From: an uncultured Prevotellaceae bacterium
GTDB taxonomy: Bacteria; Bacteroidota; Bacteroidia; Bacteroidales; Bacteroidaceae
Assembly: GCA_900315455.1 (NCBI GenBank)
Contig: OMZE01000008.1
Coordinates: forward strand, 1-64,000
Direction of reading: 5' to 3'
DNA length: 64,000 nt
This document shows positions 55,098 through 63,464 of this stretch, in pieces; the first letter of the stretch is position 1, and each line of letters begins with the position of its first letter. The position numbers and the translations under genes are program-made. The notes beneath the pieces were generated by a model. The model did no database searches and was not told the DNA's origin. It saw only the letters and a list, made by a program, of their open reading frames with translations.

Positions 55098-57689
55098 TCA
55101 ATCCATTGTCAATATTTTTGTCGATTCCTCACCGAATTGTGAAACGACACGTACTGCTATTTTCTTGCCATTCTCGTAGGGGATAGGCTCGCTCTTGAAG
55201 CCATAAAGAGTGTCCCAAATCTCTTCGTTGAACTCCAATCGCAGGGTGCGCTCTGCCTTTTTCTTGGCCAGGTCTTTCGCAACGTTGTCGAGTCCTTTGC
55301 GCCAGGCTGCAAAATCTTTTTTGTCACCACCACAGAAATGGATGCTGCGCACTTTGAAGAGTCCACCTGTATAGTTGTCATCCATCTCCCAATAGGCGAT
55401 GTCGTTTACGTTGCGGGCTTTCACCTCGTCTTGTATCGGGTCGTACATGTCCATGCCGTTGATTTCCACATGGCACATATCGTCACCATCGTCAACCAGA
55501 CTGATATCCGGCTCTCCAATGATGATAAACGAGCCCGCCTTCTTGTCCTTTTTCAGCAGACCGTCTTGCAACAGGTCATCACTCATACGGACTTTCGACA
55601 CTTGGAAAGTACCAAAGTTATAGTCTTTGTTCTCGCCAGACTCAATGCAGTCTTCGAAGGAGAAGCCAAGAATCACGAGCCAGTTTGATTCGTTCAGATG
55701 CTGACGAAAAGCACGTACGGATTCATTTACAGCATGTTTGCTTACCGTGCCAAACTTCGGACCAATCATAAAATAGACGCAGTGCTCTATACCGTCTTCT
55801 TGTTTGTAATACCCCTTGGCATTCAGGTATGGTTCATCCAAATGCTCCATGGAGTGCATCACGGCCTGTTGTTGCTTGATGCCATTTCGTATGCCATTGG
55901 CTTTTAGGTTATTGAAGATACGCTCTGTAAAGGCGGCGTATTCATCATAGTCGTTTTGCTTGTCATTCAACGATTCTGGCGAACTGACATCAAGGCTTTG
56001 TAAGGTTTCTACAGTGAAGGGACCACTCACACGAATACGCTTTTTGTCTTCTTCTGGCTGGTCGTAGAGAGTTTCTTCGTCAAAAGGCAAGTCATTGGCT
56101 AAAGCCTTCAATGTGATATGAGGAACTTTCTTGTAGATAAAGCCTCTGCGGATATTGGGATTCTCACTCTCGTCATGGGTTTTGTAGTAAGGGAACAAGG
56201 CCGTTGTCAATCGTTTTTTTGCAATATTTAGGGCAATGCGACTGGTGTCAATCGTAATCCATCTTCGCCCCCATTGCTCGGCAACATAGGCCGTAGTGCC
56301 TCCTCCACAAGTTGGATCAAGTACCAAATCACCAGGATCAGTGCACATTAATAAACATCTTTGAATCACTTTTTCAGAAGTCTGTACAACGTATTCAATG
56401 TTTGATGCTCCTGCTGTATCTGCCCATAAATTATTAATATCCTGCATTGGAAAATCGTCAGCATATAGCACATAGCTTGGAACTGTAGATGGTGCAGCAA
56501 CACGGCGTTTCTTTATTAAACGCATCATCCCATTATAATTTGTTCTCCAACTTTTTTTCCCACATTTATATATTTTTCCTTCAAATTCAAAATCATACAT
56601 ACACGAATCTGTATATCCTGTGGATGACAATTTGTCGAGTCTATATGCTTTTGCGCCTTTAGGAATAAGATTTGTATCTTGTAGCTCTTCTTTAGTCATT
56701 GGACGGCGAGTTCCGTCTTCCAATTCCACACTTTTGTACATTGTTCCCTGCCCAATCGGTTTTTTTATGAACAACGAACGGTATTTCATTTTTTCAATAT
56801 CTTTTGCGTACCATATAAGGTAGTCTACAACACCAGGCAAGCCAGTGCTCCCTAATGGAGAAGTCTTCTTGAATGTTATGAGCGAGAAGAAATTGTCACT
56901 TCCAAAAACCTCATCCATAACACTTCGTATTAGATGGACATTTTGATCTGATATTTGGACAAAGCAAGATCCTGTTTCCGAAAGTAATTCTCTTGCAAGA
57001 ACCAATCTATCTCTCAGATAAGATAAATAACTATGAATTCCTAATTCCCATGTATCACGAAAAGCCTTGATCATTTCAGGCTCTTGAGAAACATTATTAT
57101 CATTATCTTTAACCTCACGGCTGTTCAGTTTTAATTGCCAATTGGATGCATATTTAATTCCATACGGTGGGTCAAAGTATATACACTGCACTTGGCCCTT
57201 CATCCCCTCTCTGTTGAGCAGGGAGTTCATCACAAGCAGACTATCGCCCTGAATCAGTCGGTTTTGCCAGTTGTCGCTGTGTTTGTAATAGCCGGCTAGG
57301 CGTTCCAATTCATCTTCCTCCTCTGTCCAATCGCCAAACAAATCGAGTTGCAACTTTGCACTCTCGCTCTTGTGCTCATGCAGTTCATAGAGATTGTCGA
57401 TGATGGCCTCCGGGCGGACATCCTCATGTTTATACAGGCTGCGGATGTCTGTACGCAGTTGGGGCATATAGTCAGGGTTGTCTACATCGTCGTTCTTGTA
57501 CTTACCGAGCCAATAGAGTTCAGGGTCACGTCCACGCTGAAACTCATGGCGGAACACTTTATATTCGCTCATTTCAGGTTGTCCGCTGATGGCCATCTCT
57601 TCCTCACCTTGATGGGCACTGTCAGGGATGGCGGCACGTTTATCATCATGCTTGATACTGCTTACAGGTCTGTTTTTATCGTATTTCAT
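55098..57689 (-). CDS. Type III-like DNA methyltransferase (Mod)
   Basis: 863 aa. Beta-class N6-adenine methyltransferase: motif IV DPPYGIKY at 173-180 comes before SAM motif I DPTCGGGTTAY at 458-468. The N-terminal 140 residues and the C-terminal ~300 residues (FNNLKANGIRNGIKQQQA, later KVRMSDDLLQDGL) are typical of long Mod proteins and include target recognition. Overlaps res by 4 bases (ATGA), so translation is coupled. It both modifies and guides Res. Recognition site unknown. Confidence 0.92.
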   Translation of the reverse strand: MKYDKNRPVSSIKHDDKRAAIPDSAHQGEEEMAISGQPEMSEYKVFRHEFQRGRDPELYWLGKYKNDDVDNPDYMPQLRTDIRSLYKHEDVRPEAIIDNLYELHEHKSESAKLQLDLFGDWTEEEDELERLAGYYKHSDNWQNRLIQGDSLLVMNSLLNREGMKGQVQCIYFDPPYGIKYASNWQLKLNSREVKDNDNNVSQEPEMIKAFRDTWELGIHSYLSYLRDRLVLARELLSETGSCFVQISDQNVHLIRSVMDEVFGSDNFFSLITFKKTSPLGSTGLPGVVDYLIWYAKDIEKMKYRSLFIKKPIGQGTMYKSVELEDGTRRPMTKEELQDTNLIPKGAKAYRLDKLSSTGYTDSCMYDFEFEGKIYKCGKKSWRTNYNGMMRLIKKRRVAAPSTVPSYVLYADDFPMQDINNLWADTAGASNIEYVVQTSEKVIQRCLLMCTDPGDLVLDPTCGGGTTAYVAEQWGRRWITIDTSRIALNIAKKRLTTALFPYYKTHDESENPNIRRGFIYKKVPHITLKALANDLPFDEETLYDQPEEDKKRIRVSGPFTVETLQSLDVSSPESLNDKQNDYDEYAAFTERIFNNLKANGIRNGIKQQQAVMHSMEHLDEPYLNAKGYYKQEDGIEHCVYFMIGPKFGTVSKHAVNESVRAFRQHLNESNWLVILGFSFEDCIESGENKDYNFGTFQVSKVRMSDDLLQDGLLKKDKKAGSFIIIGEPDISLVDDGDDMCHVEINGMDMYDPIQDEVKARNVNDIAYWEMDDNYTGGLFKVRSIHFCGGDKKDFAAWRKGLDNVAKDLAKKKAERTLRLEFNEEIWDTLYGFKSEPIPYENGKKIAVRVVSQFGEESTKILTMD

Positions 57690-60600
57690 AAGGCTTTGAT
57701 TTTATCGTTGATGAGGGTTTCCAATTGGTCAATGTCTTTTACTTCTAATAAGTCCCACCGACCGTATGTCTTGAGGTTGTTGGCTGCAGGAATCCAGTAG
57801 TCTTTCAAGTAATGCCGCTTGGCCTCCTTGTTGCCAGATTTGTCAGCATCAAATTCCTGGCACTCCACTATCAAATGCACGATGCTTTCGTCTGCCAATC
57901 TCACTTTAACGATAAAGGTAGGTTGGTATTCCTTGTTCTCATCGCCCACAGTGTAGGGGATGCGGAGCCCCAAGTAGGTGTTCTTTACCCATGACTCTAC
58001 GCAATCCATGGCATCGAGCGTCTTGGCTGCTATTTGCTCCCAACTATTATCCTCTGCTATCACATAGTTGACGTGGCTTTTCTGAATGGGCCATACTGTT
58101 CTGTTTGTCGGGCGATAAACGTGTTGGGTGCTACCCTCTGGATTGTAATAGTTGAGCACGGCTGTTATCTCCTCATGGTCGGCATTGGCCTTATGGATGC
58201 CTTCATTGATGTTGCTCAACACCGCCTTGTAATCCCACAGCATTGCCAGTCGTTTCTGCTCTTTGCTGCCGTCGCCGCCCTGTATTTCCAATTGCTCCTT
58301 GTACCATTTCTCCACTATCTTTTTGATGTCGGGGAATTTCTGGAACTGCTGACCATGCTCCCGGCTGGTGTAGTATTCACGAATCATCAGGTGGGAGAAA
58401 TAGTAAACTACTTCACTGTCGCGCAACTCCATATAATCCGTCTTCAACATCTTCTTTTCGCCATTCACTATGGTCTGGAGTATGGTCTCAGTAGGTATCC
58501 TATTGAAATCGAGAATGAATTTTGGAAGTCCTGTGTAGTCGGCAGTGAGCGTCCCCTCTATATTGTCCGAACGATAGCCAGTAATTACAGGGAACCGTAT
58601 CTCCAACGCCTTTCGTTCGGGTAATGCCCGAAGAATGGCTTTGGGCTTCTGCGGCTTAGTGACCACCGTCTGTCCACCCTTGAAAGTGTTGAACGGCACG
58701 CCTATGATACGGGCGTATTCTGGCGGGAACTTATAAGTGACATTCTCTGGGTTATATCGACGAACGTCTTTGTGGTCAATTTCACGTCCAGTCCTGTTAT
58801 CGTATGGTAACATGTCGTAACTTTGACGGCGCAAGGCTCGGCCTACCACCTGTTCGCAAAGCAACTGACTGCCAAAGGCACGGATGCCACATACATGGGT
58901 CACGGTATTGGCATCCCAACCTTCCGTCAACATCGACACGCTGACCACACACTTGATATCACCTCCCAACTTACCTGGTTTGCCCACGGTATTCACCACT
59001 TCACGTAGGATGTCGGCATCGGTAAGGTTGTCGGCAGCACCTGCACCATGCTGGTTGGCATATTCATGCTTGAAATCTGCAATCTCTTTGGCATAGGCTT
59101 TTTTGAAGGCCTCATCAATACGTGTCGATGCATCGTCGAGGGCAGAAGAGTCGATGAGCAGGGTTGGGAACTTCTCCTTGGGCAGTCCCATCTCGTCATA
59201 GTTGGAAAATACCGGATAACGGCCCTTATGATAATGTGGCTCACCCTCTTCGTCAATTCTATCCTGATAGCCAGCAATGTCACGATACACCTCATGAGAA
59301 ACAGCGGTATTGTTGCAGACGACAATCAATACAGGTGGAGCGGTATAAAGTGATTTCATAGACTCATATGCCTTGCGAAGGCCGAGGTCATATTCCTCAT
59401 AATCCTTGACAAACTGTTCCAAGGCTGTGTTCAGCAGGGTGGGAAGATTAGGAGCCTGGGCAATTAACGATGTTTCTACTTGGTCTTCCTTATCTTTCTT
59501 CTTCTGGGCACGTATACCTCGTTTGGGCAGTTTGTCTTTGATATAGTCGTAGATGTTTCTTAATTTGGGTTCGTCAAGGTCAGGTGTGTTGTCGTAAGCG
59601 GGCAGATAGGGAATCTTTACCAATCCGCTCTCTATGGCATCCACCAAACCGAAGTCGCTTACTACCCATGGGAAAAGTGAATAGTTCGGATAGCCAGAAC
59701 CTTTCAGGTAATAAGGCGTGGCAGACAGGTCGTAGACATGTTGAAGTTTATAGCCCAAGAGTTTCATCTGGCGCAATCCCTCGTACCATACCATAGCGGC
59801 CTCATTCTCCTGCTTCAAATCATTCTTCTCATCATCGGTCAGGGTCTTGTCTTTGTTTTGTTTTGGCAGATAGCAGTGATGCGCCTCGTCGTTGATGACC
59901 ACGATGCGCTTGCCCTTTACCCCTTTCTCCAAGATGCGAGTCAGCATGACAGCATAGTCTTCCTTGTCTTTCTGTTTTTCCAACTTACCATCAACCCATT
60001 TCTGTTTCCCGTCGAGCGGTGAGGCGTGTTTGCCGGAAAAGACACGGGGCATAAACTGTTGATAGTTTACAATGGTGATTGAGGAATTCAGTCCACCCAG
60101 TTCTTTTTCAAACTGAGGGGGTATTAATCCTCGCTGATGGTAGTAGTCGGTGCGTTCAAAGTTGTTGCTACGCTGACTATGGTCGAGTTGTAATACTCCG
60201 AGGCGGTCGCGAATAGTAATGCCTGGCGCACAAAGCAAGAAATGGTCGGCATAGTGAGTGTCCATCGGATTGGTCCGCTTGTTCAGATAGTTATAGAGAA
60301 TCAACATGGCCATAACCACAGTCTTGCCTGTGCCCGTTGCCATTTTGAATGCAGTGCGTGGCAGCACAAAAGCATCGTCTTGAGATACGGTATGGCGTCG
60401 CTCACCCAACAGGTTCAGGATATAGTAGCCTGTATTGGGGTCACGTTCTGCTATCTCGTTTAACCAAACAGCAGTTTCCACAGCCTCTCTCTGACAGAAA
60501 AACAATCGCAGATTGGCTCTGCGCTCCTTGTTGTTGAACCAGAAGTCGAGCAGTTCCTTGGTGATGCGAGAAGCCTTGGGATACCCTGCCTCACGCCATG

Positions 60601-60859
60601 CCTTCACTTCTTTGCGAATAGTGTTGATAAAATCGGCATTGGGATCGACCGAAGAGAAGTCTTCTTGAGAGAAAAAAGTCTGTCCGCTACGTTTCTTCGG
60701 CACGATATTCACATCATAACCATAAGGCCTTCGACCATTGATGATTGTGGTGTAGTCAATGTTGCCATCCATGTCCGAGTCATAATAGTACTTCGGTTCC
60801 TCATAGGGGTTGTTTAATACAGGGTTTTCACTCTGCAACGCAAAATTATCATTTCCCAT
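57686..60859 (-). CDS. Type III-like restriction subunit (Res), nuclease core altered
   Basis: 1057 aa. SF2 translocase with Walker A MATGTGKTVVMA (174-180), DEAH in VINDEAHHCYL, and motif VI EQVVGRALRR. The C-terminal nuclease region reads YQPTFIVKV then LIVECQEFD (E999-C-Q1001), where relatives normally have PDF and ExK/ExSG; the Asp is Thr here and the Lys is Gln. ATP-driven motion looks intact, cleavage doubtful. ATG at 60859; no consensus promoter between it and the inverted repeat at 60935. Confidence 0.9.
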   Translation of the reverse strand: MGNDNFALQSENPVLNNPYEEPKYYYDSDMDGNIDYTTIINGRRPYGYDVNIVPKKRSGQTFFSQEDFSSVDPNADFINTIRKEVKAWREAGYPKASRITKELLDFWFNNKERRANLRLFFCQREAVETAVWLNEIAERDPNTGYYILNLLGERRHTVSQDDAFVLPRTAFKMATGTGKTVVMAMLILYNYLNKRTNPMDTHYADHFLLCAPGITIRDRLGVLQLDHSQRSNNFERTDYYHQRGLIPPQFEKELGGLNSSITIVNYQQFMPRVFSGKHASPLDGKQKWVDGKLEKQKDKEDYAVMLTRILEKGVKGKRIVVINDEAHHCYLPKQNKDKTLTDDEKNDLKQENEAAMVWYEGLRQMKLLGYKLQHVYDLSATPYYLKGSGYPNYSLFPWVVSDFGLVDAIESGLVKIPYLPAYDNTPDLDEPKLRNIYDYIKDKLPKRGIRAQKKKDKEDQVETSLIAQAPNLPTLLNTALEQFVKDYEEYDLGLRKAYESMKSLYTAPPVLIVVCNNTAVSHEVYRDIAGYQDRIDEEGEPHYHKGRYPVFSNYDEMGLPKEKFPTLLIDSSALDDASTRIDEAFKKAYAKEIADFKHEYANQHGAGAADNLTDADILREVVNTVGKPGKLGGDIKCVVSVSMLTEGWDANTVTHVCGIRAFGSQLLCEQVVGRALRRQSYDMLPYDNRTGREIDHKDVRRYNPENVTYKFPPEYARIIGVPFNTFKGGQTVVTKPQKPKAILRALPERKALEIRFPVITGYRSDNIEGTLTADYTGLPKFILDFNRIPTETILQTIVNGEKKMLKTDYMELRDSEVVYYFSHLMIREYYTSREHGQQFQKFPDIKKIVEKWYKEQLEIQGGDGSKEQKRLAMLWDYKAVLSNINEGIHKANADHEEITAVLNYYNPEGSTQHVYRPTNRTVWPIQKSHVNYVIAEDNSWEQIAAKTLDAMDCVESWVKNTYLGLRIPYTVGDENKEYQPTFIVKVRLADESIVHLIVECQEFDADKSGNKEAKRHYLKDYWIPAANNLKTYGRWDLLEVKDIDQLETLINDKIKAL

Positions 60860-60934
60860 AAATCTCGTTGAATGATACTGTGTTTAGGTTTTTTAATGCA
60901 AAATGGTTGGGTATTGTAAGCTATAAGACCATCC

Positions 60935-61134
60935 GTCTCTTGTTCAGAGATGTACCATTTTGAAAAACAAAAAACACTAACGGGAAATAGGACTATTGAC
61001 TATCATTCTTGCTAAACAATCGACATTCTGTAAATGACAACTATTATTTTACTATGATTTTTCTTTATAAAGTAGGTACGTTTTCAACAATTATGTGTAT
61101 ATTTGCAAAGATTATCTATCTCTGAACAAGAGAC
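60935..61134. other. Invertible promoter segment with 17-bp inverted repeats
   Basis: GTCTCTTGTTCAGAGAT (60935-60951) and its exact reverse complement (61118-61134) enclose 166 bp. Each repeat has TCTCT/AGAGA arms. The segment carries one perfect -7 box (61098-61105) pointing right, away from res; inversion would place it at 60971-60964 pointing into res. A tyrosine recombinase gene lies 145 bp to the right. Size and layout match known Bacteroidota invertible promoters; function inferred. Confidence 0.75.
61098..61105 (+). promoter_or_regulatory. -7 box inside the invertible segment
   Basis: TATATTTG, exact TAnnTTTG. No clear -33 box. In this orientation it transcribes toward a terminator at 61223. 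Confidence 0.6.
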
Positions 61135-61222
61135 AATCATTTTTGCAAAACATCCTATTTGCCCTGTTCTGGATGATTGAAGCATGCTCTCAAAATGGTT
61201 ATGGAATAGAATGAACAGGAGT

Positions 61223-61259
61223 AAAAAATAAGACGCCACGATGTGACGTCTTATTTTTA
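61223..61259. terminator. Bidirectional terminator between invertible promoter and integrase
   Basis: AATAAGACG.CAC-GAT-GTG.CGTCTTATT with A/T runs on both sides. Ends the recombinase gene from the right and would stop the rightward promoter. Confidence 0.88.
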
Positions 61260-61278
61260 TTGCTGACAAAAAAGCGAA

Positions 61279-62472
61279 TTACAGCAGCGAGAGTATGAGT
61301 TTGTTGGCCTTGTCGACCACCGTGGTTTCGAGAGAGGCGAGATAGATTTGTGTGGTGGCCTCGCTGTCGTGCCCCATTCCTTCGCTAATGACAGAGAGCG
61401 GCACATTCTTGGCCTTGGCGGCACTCGCCCAGGAGTGGCGTGCCACATACATGGTGAGAGGACGCGGCAAGTGGAGCATGTCGGAGAGGGTTTTCAGACG
61501 GCAGTTGATGAGATGCAGGGCGTTGGTGTATTGCCGCCGTTCGTCACCCACATGGGAGATGATGGGAAGGAGATAATCCGTATTATCTGCAGGATATCTT
61601 GCTACGACCTCTGCCATGCACTTCTCCCAGCGGATGGAGAGGCGCTGTCCCGTCTTCCGTCGCCGATAGGTCAGGATACCATTACGCAGGTCACTCTTCC
61701 TTAGAAATGCCATATCGACAAACGACATTCCACGGGTGTAGAAACTGAAGAGAAACATGTCGCGCGCGAACGCCAAAGAGGGTTTCACCGACAGGTCGAG
61801 ACCTTTCAGCGCCTTGACAACCTTGATGGGGACAGCGCGTTTCACGGTTTTCTCCACACCTGTATAGACATGGCGGAAAGGATAACATTGTGTGGTAAGG
61901 CCTTTCTCCACAGCACGGTTGTAGACCGCCCGAAGGATACGCATATAGAATGAGACGGTGTTCATGGTGATGCCCCTACCCTTCAGCCACGCCTCGTACT
62001 GGAGGATGAGGTCGGACGTGATGGCGTCGACAGGCACGTCGTTATCCTGACGGAAAGACATGAAACTGCGAAGTGTTGCCGTATAAGTCTCCGACGTGCG
62101 CTCCCTACCGAGTTGCTTCATCTGCGCAATGACGGCATGCATGAAAGAGAACAGCGACGACTCACTCGTCAGCCTTTCATAAGCAGTGACCACCTCGTCG
62201 GCAGAATAGCGACGACACTCCATTTCGAGTTGAATGATGACCTTCTTCAACCGTGCTTCATCCCATTCAAGATGTTCAAGTATGCCCCTGAGATAGTTGG
62301 CTCTCTGCCCCAGGGTGATGATGCACTCGTTCTTGTCGTCCCATTCGTCGGGAAAGACCTTGTAGTCGGTATATAACTGTCGCACGACCCTGTTGTGGAT
62401 GACCTGGAAATAGAGACGCCCTTCTTTCTGCCGTACCGTAGAAGGCCGGAACTTGATTCTTACTGATGCCAT
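61279..62472 (-). CDS. Tyrosine recombinase (integrase/invertase family)
   Basis: 397 aa. N-terminal SAM-like DNA-binding part (SFMHAVIAQMKQLGRERTSE), catalytic domain with Arg in FYTRGMSFVDM, YVARHSWAS (HxxR region shown as ARHSW), and GHDSEATTQIYLASL with the nucleophile Tyr. Size and style fit Bacteroidota site-specific recombinases that invert promoters or integrate elements. ATG at 62472 (MASVRIKF) follows a -7 box at 62501-62494, so the longer frame is not used. Likely enzyme for the adjacent inverted repeats; inferred from proximity. Confidence 0.9.
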   Translation of the reverse strand: MASVRIKFRPSTVRQKEGRLYFQVIHNRVVRQLYTDYKVFPDEWDDKNECIITLGQRANYLRGILEHLEWDEARLKKVIIQLEMECRRYSADEVVTAYERLTSESSLFSFMHAVIAQMKQLGRERTSETYTATLRSFMSFRQDNDVPVDAITSDLILQYEAWLKGRGITMNTVSFYMRILRAVYNRAVEKGLTTQCYPFRHVYTGVEKTVKRAVPIKVVKALKGLDLSVKPSLAFARDMFLFSFYTRGMSFVDMAFLRKSDLRNGILTYRRRKTGQRLSIRWEKCMAEVVARYPADNTDYLLPIISHVGDERRQYTNALHLINCRLKTLSDMLHLPRPLTMYVARHSWASAAKAKNVPLSVISEGMGHDSEATTQIYLASLETTVVDKANKLILSLL

Positions 62473-62493
62473 GATGAGATTGTTTTGTCGGCA

Positions 62494-62501
62494 CAAAGAT
62501 A
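62494..62501 (-). promoter_or_regulatory. -7 box of the recombinase gene
   Basis: Minus-strand TATCTTTG, 21 bp before the ATG, giving a very short leader. Confidence 0.6.
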
Positions 62502-62546
62502 AAGGCATCAGGGATGTGGAGATAGGGCATTTTCATGGTGATGCGG

Positions 62547-62783
62547 CTCGGAACCGAAAATAAATCCATTTTTATTTTGCGCTTCTCTCGACTTTCACCT
62601 ATTTGGCTGACGCCGAATATAAGATGCACCTCGGAACCGAAAATAAATCAATAATTATTTTGCGCTTCTCTCGGCTTTCACTAATTTGGCTGACGCCGAA
62701 TATAAGATGCGCCTCGGAATCGAAAATAAATCAAAAATTATTTTGCGCTTCTCTCGGCTTTCACTATATTTGTGCGAAATAAA
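62547..62783 (+). repeat. Three 83-bp tandem repeats containing a promoter
   Basis: Copies start CTCGGAAYCGAAAATAAATC at 62547, 62630 and 62713, period exactly 83; the third is partial. Each has TTTTGCGCTTCTCTCG. Only copy 3 ends in a consensus -7 box; copies 1 and 2 read CTATTTGG and TAATTTGG there. Confidence 0.9.
62742..62772 (+). promoter_or_regulatory. Promoter of the small secreted protein gene
   Basis: TTTG at 62742-62745, 19-bp spacer, TATATTTG at 62765-62772; exact consensus, 21 bp before the ATG. Confidence 0.75.
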
Positions 62784-62793
62784 GACAAAGCCT

Positions 62794-63396
62794 ATGGAAA
62801 AAAGAATTATTTTAGGAATGCTGTTTGCCATGACATTCGTGTTATCGGCTACGGCACAAGATGCGATGAGTGTCATCCGTAAGCACTACACCGAAACGCA
62901 GCAGAAGATTGAAGCGATTGAAAAAGAAGAGATTCCCCAAGAGTATTACGAGGTAAAAATCTTGCAGAACCTGCCAGGTACCGGTCAACACCAAGAAGTG
63001 ATGCGGCTGTACTACAACGTGAAAGATAACGAGGATTGGCAGCCCGATGAGCCGATGCTCACCAGAGACTTGCATTTCGTGACCTGGAAATACAACTATG
63101 CCGCCCGAGAGTTCTATGAAGAATATCTCTACGACGATAAGGGAAACATAGAATTCGTTTACAATCGCAATGCCGACCTGGATGAAGTGGGAGGTGAACT
63201 GCGACTCTACTACAAAGACGGCAAACTGTTCAAGGTGTTGGTAAGCAACCTCAACCCTGAGACAGAGAAATACGAACAGACATACTCCGGAAGCAAGATG
63301 CCCGAGAAATATGCAAATGCACTGGAAAGCATCAATTATAAGGTAGGGAGATGGAAGCGACTTTTCGACGAACTCGACGGTGATACCTTCCACTAA
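62794..63396 (+). CDS. Exported protein of unknown function
   Basis: 200 aa. Signal peptide MEKRIILGMLFAMTFVLSATA, then QDAMSVIRKHYTETQQKIEA and an acidic, Tyr-rich body with short strand pairs (REFYEEYLYDDKGNIEFVYN, GELRLYYKDGKLFKVLV) that resemble YD/MORN-like toxin-antitoxin-free repeat strands only superficially. No family recognised. ATG at 62794 is fixed by the promoter; the open frame upstream is the tandem repeat. Confidence 0.7.
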   Translation: MEKRIILGMLFAMTFVLSATAQDAMSVIRKHYTETQQKIEAIEKEEIPQEYYEVKILQNLPGTGQHQEVMRLYYNVKDNEDWQPDEPMLTRDLHFVTWKYNYAAREFYEEYLYDDKGNIEFVYNRNADLDEVGGELRLYYKDGKLFKVLVSNLNPETEKYEQTYSGSKMPEKYANALESINYKVGRWKRLFDELDGDTFH

Positions 63397-63401
63397 ACCA
63401 A

Positions 63402-63438
63402 ATAGAGACGCCACCATGTGACGTCTCTATCTCTTTTT
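63402..63438 (+). terminator. Terminator of the exported-protein gene
   Basis: ATAGAGACG.CAC-CAT-GTG.CGTCTCTAT followed by a T-rich tail. Its core GACGCCAC-AT-GTGACGTC is nearly identical to the terminator at 61223. Confidence 0.82.
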
Positions 63439-63464
63439 GGCACCCGATGGACGGGGTGAGGTTA

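Noticed and set aside
60935-61134. Inverted 17-bp repeats as integrase attachment sites or plain operators
   Set aside because: Attachment sites would be direct repeats around an element. Operators remain possible, but the enclosed promoter and nearby recombinase fit inversion better.
61084-61269. 61-codon minus-strand open frame across the invertible segment
   Set aside because: Spans an inverted repeat and a terminator; sequence is not protein-like.
62547-62783. Tandem repeats as a CRISPR array
   Set aside because: Units are contiguous 83-bp copies without unique spacers and no cas gene is present.
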